Assembly: GCF_030719035.1 (NCBI RefSeq)
Contig: NZ_CP132203.1
Span: 1,860,001-1,924,000 of the forward strand
DNA length: 64,000 nucleotides
Direction: 5' to 3'
DNA from: Hahella sp. HNIBRBA332
GTDB taxonomy: Bacteria > Pseudomonadota > Gammaproteobacteria > Pseudomonadales > Oleiphilaceae
Made by a program: the position numbers and the translations under genes. The notes beneath the pieces were generated by a model. That model searched no databases. It saw nothing but the letters and a program-made list of their open reading frames with translations, and was not told the DNA's origin. Of this stretch, positions 41,341 through 50,448 are shown in pieces; position 1 is the stretch's first letter, and every line of letters begins with the position of its first letter.

Positions 41341-42020
41341 GCCATATTCCCCCGTTCGCCCTGAGCCTGTCGAAGGGCTTTCCAGAGCGCTGGTTTGAAA
41401 CCGCCATATGCGTCACGACTCTGGGATAGAAGTGCTTTTCCTTTCATTCGCCCGGGAGGGCCCTTCGACAAGCTCAGGGCGAACGGAGTGGGAATAAGCG
41501 CGAGGGGAAATACATTCTAATGATCCTTGAAGATCGTGTGATGGCGCTGTGCCCGGGAGGGCCCTTCGACAGGCTCAGGGCGAACGGAGTGGGAATAAGC
41601 GCGAGGGGAAATACATTCTAATGATCCTTGAAGATCGTGTGATGGCGCTGTGCCCGGGAGGGCCCTTCGACAGGCTCAGGGCGAACGGAGTGGGGATGAG
41701 CGTTGGAGGGGATTGTAGGACGGTTTAGCTAGGTCTGATTGGAAGGATTCTGACCGGAAGGATAGATGGCGCAGGGTGAAAAACTGTGTGTCCTAAGTAT
41801 TGAGATCAACTTAAATCTCACGCGAAAGGAAAACTGGGCCAACTATTTTCCGTTCAACTCAACTTTCCATCTCCCATATTCCCCGTTCGCCCTGAGCCTG
41901 TCGAAGGGCTTCCCAGAGCGCTAGTTTGAAACCGCCATATGCGTCACGACTCTGGGATAGAAGTGCTTTTCCTTTCATTCGCCCGGGAGGGCCCTTCGAC
42001 AGGCTCAGGGCGAACGGAGT
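41341..42020. repeat. Cluster of six palindromic 25-bp repeats with direct and inverted longer units
   Basis: The core (CGTTCGCCCTGAGCCTGTCG plus AAGGG) occurs forward at 41353 and 41884 and reversed at 41461, 41562, 41663 and 41992. A 101-bp unit is tandemly repeated from about 41451, 41552 and 41653. A ~125-bp block (41345-41470) that contains a forward and a reversed core around a spacer is duplicated at 41877-42001. There are no spacers of CRISPR type and no transposase. It resembles REP/BIME-like intergenic elements, here in a dense array. Confidence 0.85.
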
Positions 42021-42071
42021 GGGGAGGGGACTTTTTTTTGTCTTCTTTGGCGTTGTCATGAGGCTCTGCGA

Positions 42072-42668
42072 CTACAACTTATAAAGCTTCTCATAAAACC
42101 CTGTGGTGGTGACGGTCACGGTGACGGGGTGGGCGCCGCCGTTGTGCCAGTACCAGCCGTGAGAGCCCTGGAAGGGGGCCTGGAAGGCGCCGTTGGCGTT
42201 GGTTTTATTTCTGCCGGTCCAGTAGCTGGTGAATTCGTCGCCGGCATTGGGGCGTTCGCCGTGCATGTCGAAGCTGACGGGGCCTTGCGCTTCCCATTTG
42301 AACATGAAGCGGTCGCCCTCCTGCATTTGGGCCTTGATCTCGGCGCCTTCGTTAGGGCCTAGAGTGATAGTCAGTGTATCGTCGCGAAGGGGCGCGTCGC
42401 TTCTCCATACCGGGTTGAGCAGGGAAGCGAGCTGGGCGTCGCTGATCATCGGGTCTTCCGCTGGCTCCGCCGTTTCCTGCGGGGCGATGGCGTTGAGCTG
42501 GGTCAGTCCCAGGTAGCCGCCGACGCCGGTGGGGTCGATGCCGTATTCCGCTGGCAGCACAGTCGTGACGAGCAGGCCTGCGCCAACTACCATGGCGATG
42601 GCGGTTGCTTTAAACAGTGTTTTGCTGGATGGCGATTCAGCGCGGTTGCGGTGGGTGATGTCATGCAT
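42072..42668 (-). CDS. Transmembrane-anchored hypothetical protein next to HupE
   Basis: 198 residues: a basic N-terminus, one membrane helix (LFKATAIAMVVGAGLLVTTV, about 18-37), and a periplasmic beta domain (TLTITLGPNEGAEIKAQMQE, FQGSHGWYWHNGGAHPVTV). It begins 10 bases after the HupE/UreJ stop, so they form an operon. Homologues next to HupE are annotated as transmembrane anchor proteins in other genomes (from memory). A role in metal handling is possible from the partner but not shown. Confidence 0.72.
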   Translation of the reverse strand: MHDITHRNRAESPSSKTLFKATAIAMVVGAGLLVTTVLPAEYGIDPTGVGGYLGLTQLNAIAPQETAEPAEDPMISDAQLASLLNPVWRSDAPLRDDTLTITLGPNEGAEIKAQMQEGDRFMFKWEAQGPVSFDMHGERPNAGDEFTSYWTGRNKTNANGAFQAPFQGSHGWYWHNGGAHPVTVTVTTTGFYEKLYKL

Positions 42669-42678
42669 GTCGATTATC

Positions 42679-43407
42679 TCAAGAACTCACGAAAAAACCG
42701 GTGAGTTGGTAGCCTATTAACATAAATCCGGCGCTCATCAGGAGCACATTGGCGGTGAAGGCCTGCTTGGCGAAGGCGTCGGTTTTGCGCCAGAAACTCA
42801 TGATGATGAGAATGGCGCTCAACGCCAGTAACTGGCCGATTTCCACACCTACATTGAAGGCGATGATATTGGGGATCAGGCCATCCTGGGACAGCGTGAA
42901 ATCCTGTAGTTTCGTCGCCAGTCCGAAACCGTGGAAAAAGCCGAAAATAAGCACCGCCGCTTTAGTATTGGGCTGAAAGCCGAACCAGCGAGGGTAAGCG
43001 CCAAGATTATCCAGCGCCTTGTAGACGACGGAAAGGCCAATAATGGCGTCGACCAGGTAAGGATTAACCTGCGCGCCGCTCAACACGCCATATAACAAAG
43101 TGATGCTGTGACCGATGGCGAACAGTGTGACGTAAACGCCGATGTCTTTCATCCGGTACAGGAAAAAGATTACGCCGATAAGAAACAACAGATGATCATA
43201 GCCTGTCACCATATGTTTGGCGCCGAGATAGATAAAAGGAAGCACGTGTATGCCTTCGGCCTGTTCGATGAACAGCGCATCGCCTTCCGCCACGCCGTGA
43301 GCGAACGAGGGGGACGCGGCGATGGCGAGAAACAGCAGTAAGAGAATGGAAGGGCCGCGAGTGCTAACCGTCGTATTTTTATATTGCGTTGAAGAAATCA
43401 AAACCAC
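42679..43407 (-). CDS. HupE/UreJ-family membrane protein
   Basis: 242 residues from a GTG at 43407 (GGAGG 9 bases ahead). A signal-like first segment is followed by six membrane helices. Family hallmarks: LGAKHMVTGYDHLLFLIGVI, FAIGHSITL, GFFHGFGLATKL and NVGVEIGQL. HupE/UreJ proteins are thought to carry nickel or cobalt for hydrogenase or urease, though copies of this longer type also occur without those enzymes. No hydrogenase or urease gene is in the window. The conserved histidines may bind the metal. Confidence 0.85.
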   Translation of the reverse strand: MVLISSTQYKNTTVSTRGPSILLLLFLAIAASPSFAHGVAEGDALFIEQAEGIHVLPFIYLGAKHMVTGYDHLLFLIGVIFFLYRMKDIGVYVTLFAIGHSITLLYGVLSGAQVNPYLVDAIIGLSVVYKALDNLGAYPRWFGFQPNTKAAVLIFGFFHGFGLATKLQDFTLSQDGLIPNIIAFNVGVEIGQLLALSAILIIMSFWRKTDAFAKQAFTANVLLMSAGFMLIGYQLTGFFVSS

Positions 43408-43626
43408 CCGGCATGGCCTCCGAAGTCTATGTATGAGGTCGCTGTCGTTAATGCCAAAAAACTATAGCCCAGCTGCATAGCCGAACCTATCAGCCGAATT
43501 GCTGAACTTGTCGTTTTTGTGAAGGGTGAAGCGCAGAGTCAGCGCCGGTCGAGCTGGCGCGAACGTTGAAGTCAGGGATCGGTTATTGCGATACTCATCA
43601 GTCCCATCGCATGCCTCAATTTGATT
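43408..43626. other. Divergent intergenic region
   Basis: About 220 bases holding the HupE promoter on one side and that of the 43627 gene on the other; no distinct signals recognised. Confidence 0.35.
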
Positions 43627-44010
43627 ATGGCCAAGAAACGCAAAACGAAACCATCACCCAAAAACCCCCTGGACGCCAGCTGGCTGCTGGAAGAGGCGGA
43701 TAAGCGCGACCAACGGGAGGCGAGGGCGGCCAGAATTACCGCCAGGAACGCCCGCATCGCCAGTAAAGTCGTGAATGATCTTGTGCGGACGGACGCCGAC
43801 TGGGAGCAAATCTTCAAGGCGCTGAATCCCCGTAAAGACGAGAAAATTCAAACACTGCTGCTAAGATTCCGCGGCCCGCACATGTTCGCTCCTCATGTGG
43901 CGTTGAACATCCTGCAACACTGTCTCGAATCGAATCCGAACCTGGACTTGAATGGCTTGGTGAGCGCGGCGGTTGATGAGTCAGGAAAAGTGACTAAGTT
44001 TAGAAGTTAG
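43627..44010 (+). CDS. Basic small hypothetical protein
   Basis: 127 residues from ATG 43627 (a TTG two codons earlier also opens the frame). Lys/Arg-rich N-terminus (MAKKRKTKPSPKNPLD) and a helical middle (REARAARITARNARIASKVV), then a helical, less charged part. It could bind nucleic acid, but no motif shows this. No ribosome-binding site is clear. The next gene begins 66 bases later. Confidence 0.55.
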   Translation: MAKKRKTKPSPKNPLDASWLLEEADKRDQREARAARITARNARIASKVVNDLVRTDADWEQIFKALNPRKDEKIQTLLLRFRGPHMFAPHVALNILQHCLESNPNLDLNGLVSAAVDESGKVTKFRS

Positions 44011-44075
44011 TGGGGCGACTCAAATGAAGTTTTCTATCTTGTCCCGTTGGTTGCGAAATCCGTGGAGCTTTTATA

Positions 44076-44810
44076 ATGCAGTTTATGAAAATAGTTGAGA
44101 GGCTTGTAGAGTACTATGATCCTATGCTTCAGCATGTTATAAGCTTGCTGAAAAAAAGTGATTATAGACAGCCCATTGATGGCGACTTTATCGCCATCGG
44201 CTATGAGCAGTTTAGATTTCGATACAACTATATGTTTGGCGACTCTGTATGCGACATTGATGACCTAAGTGACATAAACTTGGGAGAGTCAATTGTTAAA
44301 GAAATTGAAGTGGAACTATTGAATAATGGCATATTCGTTAGAGAGTATGAGGACGATGAAGGCGAATGGGAAACGGATGACTCCGACGCATTTTATGAAT
44401 TAATAGTATTTTCGGCGCTACCGTTGGCGTTGCTCATGTTCAGAAAACGATTGATGGATTTAGGCTTACCCCTAGATGGTATGAACTGGATTGTATTTGA
44501 TGATGCGGAAGGCATACCCAGCCAATCACATCTGCCCATGGGAAGTGATGTGGGCGATACAGATTCCACTATTGCGTTGCAATGGTTAGAGTCCATCAGT
44601 GCAAATGAAAAAGTCGCTTTGTACTTAAAAACGATGTACGCACTCAAATTTTCAGGATTCTCAATTAGCAGGAATAGGATAAAACGAAAAGCTGAGCTGG
44701 AGCAGTTTCTCGCCGCGACGCCTGGATGCTGCGAGCTTCTTAATGTAGAAGACTGGTTGGATTGTGAGCATGACTGGGATGTCGTGCGTAGATTTTTCTC
44801 CGAAATCTAA
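44076..44810 (+). CDS. Acidic hypothetical protein
   Basis: 244 residues, strongly acidic with clustered Asp/Glu (REYEDDEGEWETDDSDAF), one possible hydrophobic helix in the middle (LIVFSALPLALLMFRK) and AT-rich codons unlike its neighbours. GGAG lies about 10 bases before ATG 44076. Style and composition fit an acquired immunity-type gene; no family recognised. Confidence 0.6.
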   Translation: MQFMKIVERLVEYYDPMLQHVISLLKKSDYRQPIDGDFIAIGYEQFRFRYNYMFGDSVCDIDDLSDINLGESIVKEIEVELLNNGIFVREYEDDEGEWETDDSDAFYELIVFSALPLALLMFRKRLMDLGLPLDGMNWIVFDDAEGIPSQSHLPMGSDVGDTDSTIALQWLESISANEKVALYLKTMYALKFSGFSISRNRIKRKAELEQFLAATPGCCELLNVEDWLDCEHDWDVVRRFFSEI

Positions 44811-44854
44811 GGAATTTCTGAAAAATGTCGGCGATCAGTAATATATCCCCCCCT

Positions 44855-45241
44855 TTAGAAGGAGCTGCTTCGACTATTCTCCAATAACTCATCCCGATGC
44901 TCGGTCATCCACTGCGCCAGTGAGTCCAGTGTGGGTTTCAGGGTTTTTCCGAGTTCTGTAATCCGGTACTCAACCCGTGGCGGCATTTCCGGGTATTCCT
45001 GTCTGGACACGATGCCTAATGATTCGAACGTCCTGAGTTGTTTGGTCAATTCTTTTTGCGTAATGCCGCCAATGCCTCTTTGCAGGGCGCCAAATCGAAT
45101 AATATCGTCGGTAATAATTAAGCGATATAAGGTGGGTATCGCCCATTTTCCGGAAACGATGTTGATGAAATCCGTCATTGGACAACGTGAATCGTCAGGA
45201 ACTTTTTTATCCGAATGACTGATTTTCTCTTTAGTATCCAT
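44855..45241 (-). CDS. HxlR-family transcriptional regulator
   Basis: 128 residues. Winged-helix signature of HxlR: CPMTDFINIVSGKWAIPTLY, IRFGALQRGIGGITQKELTK, LRTFESLGIVSRQEYPEMPP, RVEYRITELGKTL. A Cys at position 21 sits before the first helix, where redox-sensing members have theirs. It is divergent from an SDR oxidoreductase, with a palindrome in the shared 78-base gap, so it probably controls that gene and itself in response to an electrophile or oxidant (inferred). Confidence 0.88.
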   Translation of the reverse strand: MDTKEKISHSDKKVPDDSRCPMTDFINIVSGKWAIPTLYRLIITDDIIRFGALQRGIGGITQKELTKQLRTFESLGIVSRQEYPEMPPRVEYRITELGKTLKPTLDSLAQWMTEHRDELLENSRSSSF

Positions 45242-45264
45242 TTGGAACCTACTGTTTTAACGAA

Positions 45265-45279
45265 TATAGCCTGCCTATA
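45265..45279. promoter_or_regulatory. Probable HxlR operator between divergent genes
   Basis: Palindrome TATAG (45265-45269) - 5 bases - CTATA (45275-45279), with a further TATA after it, placed between the HxlR and SDR starts. Position and shape fit a dimeric winged-helix binding site overlapping both promoters. Confidence 0.5.
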
Positions 45280-45319
45280 CTATAAATCCTCTAATGAATT
45301 GCAAGTAAAGGCGAGTAGT

Positions 45320-46072
45320 ATGTCGAAAAGACTGGATGGGAAATATGCATTAATTACAGGTGGAACAGCGGGTATTGGTTTGGAAACCGCTAAGCAGTTT
45401 CAACTTGAAGGGGCGACCGTTGCCGTCACGGGTCGTAATGAATCTGGTTTGAAATATGCGAAGGATCAACTGGGAGAATTGGCGCTGGTTATACAAAATG
45501 ATGCCGGAAAAGTGGATCAACAAACTATATTGGCGCAGCACTTATCTGATAAGTTTCCGCGAATCGATATTGTATATATCAATGCCGGTGATGTAACGCA
45601 TAAACCATTGGATAAATGGGACGAAGAGTGTTTTGACAGAGTCATGGACATTAACTTGAAAGGGCCCTTCTTTTTAATTCAGTCATTGCTCCCTTTATTG
45701 TCTGACTCGGCATCCATTATTTTATGTGGCAGCGTTTCAGCCCAGATCGGGTTGGCGCAAAGTAGTGTGTACGCGGCGAGCAAAGCGGGACTTATTTCTT
45801 TATCCCGGACGCTATCCGGAGAGCTGCATCACAAAGGAATTCGGGTTAATACTCTTAGCCCTGGGCCTACTTATACCGACGCTTTTCAGAAATTTGGTTT
45901 ATCGGAGGAGAAGCAGCAGGAACTGATAGAGGAGGTTAAGGAGCTGGTGCCGTTAAAGCGCATGGGAACGCCATTGGAACTGGCGAAAGCCGCCGTTTTT
46001 CTGGCGTCGGATGAATCGGCTTACATGTTGGGAGCAGAGCTGTTGGTGGATGGCGGAGTGGGAAATTTATAA
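45320..46072 (+). CDS. SDR-family oxidoreductase
   Basis: 250 residues from ATG 45320 (MSKRLDGKYALITGG); the open frame extends 35 codons upstream through the operator, which is not plausible as protein. NAD(P) motif ITGGTAGIGLETA, the NAG-equivalent YINAG, catalytic Ser in LCGSVSAQIG and YxxxK in YAASKAGLIS are present, and the C-terminus AYMLGAELLVDGG closes a classical SDR. It likely reduces a carbonyl compound with NADPH. Controlled by the divergent HxlR (inferred). Confidence 0.9.
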   Translation: MSKRLDGKYALITGGTAGIGLETAKQFQLEGATVAVTGRNESGLKYAKDQLGELALVIQNDAGKVDQQTILAQHLSDKFPRIDIVYINAGDVTHKPLDKWDEECFDRVMDINLKGPFFLIQSLLPLLSDSASIILCGSVSAQIGLAQSSVYAASKAGLISLSRTLSGELHHKGIRVNTLSPGPTYTDAFQKFGLSEEKQQELIEEVKELVPLKRMGTPLELAKAAVFLASDESAYMLGAELLVDGGVGNL

Positions 46073-46104
46073 AAGGAAAAGACTTTTCTTCTTGAAAAGA
46101 ATCA

Positions 46105-46131
46105 ACCTGACATTACCGGTAACTGTCAGGT
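46105..46131 (+). terminator. Hairpin after the SDR gene
   Basis: ACCTGACA (46105-46112) pairs exactly with TGTCAGGT (46124-46131); the inner TTACC/GGTAA extends the stem with a one-base bulge. No T-run follows. Possible terminator of the SDR transcript. Confidence 0.5.
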
Positions 46132-46249
46132 GTAAATACCGCTATGGTTGTCCTGGAGGGGCGATTCCAGCGCAATAACTCAACGTATAATCGCGAGACC
46201 TTAATAAGGTTCTATCTATGGCCGGGCGCGCCCATATTCTTTTCAGCGA

Positions 46250-46609
46250 TTACCTTTTTAAGTTGATGATAAAGTCGCTTTCGTCAGCGTGGCCAATGAC
46301 CTGCGGCTCTTCCAGTTTCACCAGGACTTGTGAGTTGAAGGCGTGGCTTGCTTCTGGCTCTTTCGCATTGCTGATAAAATCAACATCCACGATGTAATCG
46401 GCGTTCTGCTTCTGAATTTTTCCAGATAGTTGCATGTATTTCGTATCGGTTTCTATGGTGCTGGCGAAGGTGTTGTTTTCGTCGATAGGCGCTGACATTA
46501 AGATATTGCCGTAAGTGATCACCACATGCGTCGGTTCCGAGAATTGCTTCGACGAGCAGCCAATCAAAAGTGAGCACATGACGAGCAATAATTTGGATTT
46601 GAGTTTCAT
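46250..46609 (-). CDS. Small lipoprotein
   Basis: 119 residues with a signal peptide and lipobox (LLLVMCSLLIGCSSK), then a beta-rich acidic domain (VVITYGNILMSAP, SDFIINLKR). It would be anchored to the outer membrane facing the periplasm. No family recognised. Isolated minus-strand gene. Confidence 0.72.
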   Translation of the reverse strand: MKLKSKLLLVMCSLLIGCSSKQFSEPTHVVITYGNILMSAPIDENNTFASTIETDTKYMQLSGKIQKQNADYIVDVDFISNAKEPEASHAFNSQVLVKLEEPQVIGHADESDFIINLKR

Positions 46610-46944
46610 TCTGTTGCTTCTTTTCTGTAGGCGTTAAGGAGAGGGAATTAACCTTTCGCCGTTTGGTTAACGGCGTAAAATAAATGGTTGGCGTGTTTTT
46701 ACACCATTTGGATATTCGTTAGCAAGTTGTTGTTTCTACTGCTGTTCCTGGCGGTGATTGACAAGGACGCGGGCCGGGAATTCTGAGCGCTTTTCTTATT
46801 AAAACCCTCGCATTTTCTCCTGCGGTCTGTTCATATGGGTAGTTGATAGGCGCGGCCTGGATCTCACAGGCCGCCAGATACTCATTGGGCGGCGGCCGCG
46901 CGTCCTGATATTTAATCCATCATCTTTTGAGGCAGGAGCAAACT
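46610..46944. other. Intergenic region
   Basis: About 335 bases with no gene. A hairpin CGCCGTT (46657-46663) / AACGGCG (46669-46675) lies upstream of the lipoprotein gene and may be an operator or the end of an old transcript. Confidence 0.4.
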
Positions 46945-47235
46945 GTGTACGTAATGCTGCATGAGCCGGGCGCGTGGTTTCTTTTTGAGCAGGACAGGAA
47001 ATTTTACCTCGACGCCAGGTGTTCCCGTTCGTTTGTGGATTTTTCTATTCTTATCGAACTCAATGAGGAGGAGTGCGAGGCGTATCAAGCTGAGGGCAAG
47101 CCTTTCATTGATCAATTGGCGACCCGCATCAACGCCTGTCAGAACGAGTTTTTGCCCAGAGATATCACTAACGCTCATCTGGCGGCGGTGAGTCAGGCTG
47201 TTTCCGAGTGGCGGGAAACCACCGTCAGGCACTAA
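46945..47235 (+). CDS. Third copy of the Rhs-linked small protein family
   Basis: 96 residues from GTG 46945, which has GGAG six bases ahead; ATG 46954 or TTG 46927 are alternatives. The layout matches the products of 1381 and 6464: EPGAWFLFEQDRKFYLDA, then FVDFSILIELNEEECEAY, then FIDQLATRINA. It stands alone far from any Rhs gene, between a lipoprotein and the mgtE operon, so it would be a stray immunity gene or a chromosomal copy with another use. Function inferred only from the copy behind the Rhs tip. Confidence 0.65.
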   Translation: MYVMLHEPGAWFLFEQDRKFYLDARCSRSFVDFSILIELNEEECEAYQAEGKPFIDQLATRINACQNEFLPRDITNAHLAAVSQAVSEWRETTVRH

Positions 47236-47284
47236 TCAGCGTAAGAGCGGTTTTTTTCCAAGCCTGTCTGCATCAGCAGGTCTC

Positions 47285-48619
47285 TTACCCCGCAGGCAAC
47301 ATGCCCGACAGCAAGGTTGCAATACCCAGGAACGACATAAAGCCGGCGATGTCGGTGATCGTAGTCAGGACGATGGAGGAGGATTGCGCCGGGTCCAGGC
47401 CAAGCTTCTTCAACGCCATGGGCACCAGCGCCCCGGCGCCGCAGGCGATCGTCAACGACACCACCATCGCCAAAGCGATGATCAACGCCAGGCCGAGTGA
47501 GCGGCTCCAGATCCAGACGCCGATGGCGCAGGTCACCGCGATAATGACGCCGTTGAGGAAACCGGCGAAGCTCTCTTTGCGAAATACCTGTCCCATATTG
47601 CGAATGGTGATTTCCTTAAGAATCAGACCGCGCATGGTCACCGCAAGAGCCTGAGCGCCCGCGTTGCCGCTCTGGCCCGCCGCGACAGGCAGCAAGATCG
47701 CCAAAGCGGTGTATTGGGAAATAATGCCTTCGAACGCCCCAACCACGCCAGCGGCCACAAACGCCGTCACCAGATTGATCTGTAGCCAGGGCATGCGTTT
47801 ACGCACGGCGAACCAACTGCTGGAGAGCGCTTTCTCATCTTTGCTGGCGCCCACCATCGACGCCATATCGGAGGCGAGATCCTCTTTGGTGCGTTGATAA
47901 ATATCCGCGCTGCGAATCACGCCGACCACCTGATCATGCACATCCAGTACGGGAAGGCTGTTGGCCCGCAGGCCTTCGAACTTCTCAATGACGTCATCGA
48001 CCGGGTCCAATGTGCTGAGAGATGCGGAAATGGGGCGCACGATTTTTGAGGCTTTGTCCTTGGCGTTGGCGAGAATCAGGTCGCTTAACTCAAATATGCC
48101 GGTGACGTTGCGCTCGTCGTTGATCAGGAAAAAGGCGTCCATGTATTTTGGACGTCGGTATCTTATCTGCTGCAACACCTCTTCCACGGTGAGATTCGAG
48201 TGAAACATCTGCACCCTGGAATCCATCATGCGACCCGCCGTGTTGAGCGGATAGGAGAGCAGTTCGGTCAGCTCGTTCGCCGTCGCTTTTTCTGCGGCGG
48301 CGATACGGGCCAGAATCGACTCCTTCTGTTCGTCCTCCAGGCGCGACAGCAGCGCAGCGGCGAGCTGGATATCCAGCTTCAAGAGCAGATCCGTCGCGGC
48401 GACAGGGTCCCAGTTGGCGATCAGTTGTTCGCCCAGTCCCGGGGGCATATAGGGAAACAAATTGGCGACGACGGAAGCGGGCTGTTGGCTCAAGAGCGAG
48501 ACAGCCTCCTGATTCGGCATTTTGGCGAGTTCGCGTGCGGCCTTGACGGGAAAACGCAGCAGATAGGCGTCGGTAAGCTGTTGCGCTGTGTCTTTAACGT
48601 GGGACGTTGTGTTATCCAT
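47285..48619 (-). CDS. mgtE: Magnesium transporter MgtE
   Basis: 444 residues, full length. Order: N-terminal superhelical domain (AARELAKMPNQEAVSLLSQQ), two CBS domains (~135-255: NLTVEEVLQQIRYRRPKYMD, LRANSLPVLDVHDQVVGVI), a connecting helix, and five membrane helices. The pore region has LPVAAGQSGNAGAQALAVTM, and the last helix has TTITDIAGFMSFLGIA with the conserved selectivity Asp. The channel opens when internal Mg2+ is low, sensed by the N and CBS domains. Last gene of the rimK-mscS-(MgtE-like)-mgtE set, 55 bases after its upstream neighbour. Confidence 0.93.
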   Translation of the reverse strand: MDNTTSHVKDTAQQLTDAYLLRFPVKAARELAKMPNQEAVSLLSQQPASVVANLFPYMPPGLGEQLIANWDPVAATDLLLKLDIQLAAALLSRLEDEQKESILARIAAAEKATANELTELLSYPLNTAGRMMDSRVQMFHSNLTVEEVLQQIRYRRPKYMDAFFLINDERNVTGIFELSDLILANAKDKASKIVRPISASLSTLDPVDDVIEKFEGLRANSLPVLDVHDQVVGVIRSADIYQRTKEDLASDMASMVGASKDEKALSSSWFAVRKRMPWLQINLVTAFVAAGVVGAFEGIISQYTALAILLPVAAGQSGNAGAQALAVTMRGLILKEITIRNMGQVFRKESFAGFLNGVIIAVTCAIGVWIWSRSLGLALIIALAMVVSLTIACGAGALVPMALKKLGLDPAQSSSIVLTTITDIAGFMSFLGIATLLSGMLPAG

Positions 48620-48674
48620 AGAGATTCCTTGCCAGAAGTTCAGGCGTCATGCGCCCTGTCTGAGAAGCGGTCAG

Positions 48675-49502
48675 TCATACCAGGGATTCGCGCACCACCT
48701 CCACCATCGCCTGCATGCTTTCACCGTGGGCGCGCAATAAGTCCAGCGCCGCCGATCCCGATGTCTTCTGCGGAGACGCCAGCCAGTCAGAGTGCGTAGA
48801 TAGCAGTTCGCGCAAACGGCTATGCCATATCACGCCCATAAACTCATTGTGATGAAACACGACCGGCGCGAAGTCCTGTGTTGTCCATAAGGGATGACTG
48901 GCGGCGTTGCTTAGAGAAAGACGGCTGTTCAGGCTGACCAGCGTGGATTTGACCAGGGCTCCCAGAATAACCTGCCTGGGTGAACGCAGCAGCTTGATCG
49001 CAGGGATGGCGCCAAGGGGCCCCCGGTGCTGGTCGAGCACGACAATAATCCGCTCTTCCTGATATTCCCGCTTTTTCAGACGGGTCATGGCGTCTTCCAC
49101 GGTCATGTCGCGAGTGAAAACGGGAACGTCTATCTCGGTCCAGGCGCCCAGCATACTGTTGCTGTAGGAAAGCAATTGCTGACACAGCGTACGGCGCGTC
49201 AAGGGCAGCAGGTTCAGTACGGTTTCCCTGTGCTTGGGCGGCAGGTGACGCAAAATATTGCAGAGTTGATGCGCGCCCATCTCGGCGGTCCACAGTGTGG
49301 CGCTGCTTTCCGGCGCAGCGTGAATCACCGTGGCGCAAAAACGGGGAAGCATTTCTTTCAACACGCTGATGACGACGGGCAGGGGAGCATTGGCGAGGAA
49401 CTGCGCCACTTCCTCTCTGTCCCTGTCCTCCAAAAAACGCGCCGCCGCTCTGGGCTCCTGACGCAGGAAGCTGAACGCAAGCTGGTAAGTCTGGTCGGTC
49501 AT
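48675..49502 (-). CDS. Soluble MgtE N-domain/CBS-like protein
   Basis: 275 residues that look like the cytosolic part of MgtE without its channel: an N-type superhelix (REEVAQFLANAPLPVVISVL, ILRHLPPKHRETVLNLLPLT) followed by CBS-like repeats (FTRDMTVEDAMTRLKKREYQ, FAPVVFHHNEFMGVIW). There is no membrane segment. It directly precedes mgtE by 55 bases and is presumably made with it. It may sense Mg2+ or nucleotides or tune the channel; this is an inference from architecture and place. No named family. Confidence 0.78.
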   Translation of the reverse strand: MTDQTYQLAFSFLRQEPRAAARFLEDRDREEVAQFLANAPLPVVISVLKEMLPRFCATVIHAAPESSATLWTAEMGAHQLCNILRHLPPKHRETVLNLLPLTRRTLCQQLLSYSNSMLGAWTEIDVPVFTRDMTVEDAMTRLKKREYQEERIIVVLDQHRGPLGAIPAIKLLRSPRQVILGALVKSTLVSLNSRLSLSNAASHPLWTTQDFAPVVFHHNEFMGVIWHSRLRELLSTHSDWLASPQKTSGSAALDLLRAHGESMQAMVEVVRESLV

Positions 49503-49535
49503 GGCGAATCTCCGTCTCTGCTGGTCGGTGCGGCG

Positions 49536-50396
49536 CTAGGTTCTGCCGCCGTTATGGGCGGCGTTGGCTTTTATCTGGCTGATGTGCTCCATGAAAAACG
49601 AGCCGGGAATCGTGGTCCTTCCCTGGGGCGTTTCCAGCACAATGACCGAGCCGGTCATGTCCACGATGATTCCCTCCACGCCGGCGATGCTGACTTCGTC
49701 GCCCAGTTGCGCCAGCTTGTTCATCTGCTGAGATCCGATGATATTCGCCACCAGGACTCTGGCGCCGAAGGCGAACGCAAGCGAGAAGCCTCCGGCGACG
49801 ACGGCGGAAAGAATAATGGTGAACTGGGTGAAGAACTGAATATTGATGCCGATCTGCTCGATGCCGATCACGATTGCGATAAAAATCACTGTGAACTGCA
49901 CGCTGCGGCCAATGAGCGCCGATTGCCTGATTCCCACGGACTCCGCCGCGGAGGTCATCACCAGATTGACCACTTTGCTGACCAAATAGCCTCCCAACAT
50001 GATCAGCATGCCGACGGCGAAATGGGGCAGATAGAGCAATAGCTGACTCATCCACTGGGAGACAATATTCAGCCCCAGGCTGTTGGCGCCGGCGGCGATG
50101 AAAAACAGCAGCACCAGCCAGAAAACGCCTTTGCTGATCACATTGGTGTAGGATTGCCGCAACTTGAGAGAAGAAGGGCTGGTTGAAAAGCGCGCGAATA
50201 TCCGGGCGAGCAGACGCTCCAGCAAAGAAACTCCGGTGCGTACGGCTCGCGCCAGCCCCAGGGCGATAAAGAAGCCGAAGAAGAACAGCGTCAACGCCCC
50301 GAGAATATTGGGCGTAAAGGCGATCAGTTGCTGAATGGTTTGCTCGTAGGTTTGATGTAGGAGATCCCGCCACCCTTGTGCTTGTATCGGGTCCAT
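49536..50396 (-). CDS. Small-conductance mechanosensitive channel (MscS) family protein
   Basis: 286 residues: membrane segments at about 25-50, 85-110, 120-145 and 165-190, then the MscS pore helix style (AVVAGGFSLAFAFGARVLVA) and the beta domain (LAQLGDEVSIAGVEGIIVDM, GRTTIPGSFFMEH). The N-terminal TM repeats (TPNILGALTLFFFGFFIALG; HFAVGMLIMLGGYLVSKVV) are those of the conserved-TM-helix subgroup. It releases solutes under hypo-osmotic stress or senses membrane tension. Gaps of 52 and 33 bases to rimK and the MgtE-like gene suggest one operon. Confidence 0.88.
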   Translation of the reverse strand: MDPIQAQGWRDLLHQTYEQTIQQLIAFTPNILGALTLFFFGFFIALGLARAVRTGVSLLERLLARIFARFSTSPSSLKLRQSYTNVISKGVFWLVLLFFIAAGANSLGLNIVSQWMSQLLLYLPHFAVGMLIMLGGYLVSKVVNLVMTSAAESVGIRQSALIGRSVQFTVIFIAIVIGIEQIGINIQFFTQFTIILSAVVAGGFSLAFAFGARVLVANIIGSQQMNKLAQLGDEVSIAGVEGIIVDMTGSVIVLETPQGRTTIPGSFFMEHISQIKANAAHNGGRT

Positions 50397-50448
50397 GGTC
50401 TTTTCTCTTTATTGTTAAAGGCTGAGCGCTACGATTGGTTATGCCGGA

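Noticed and set aside
41451..41690. Tandem 101-bp repeats as a possible CRISPR array
   Set aside because: The spacers are as conserved as the cores, the cores are inverted elsewhere in the cluster, and no cas gene is present.
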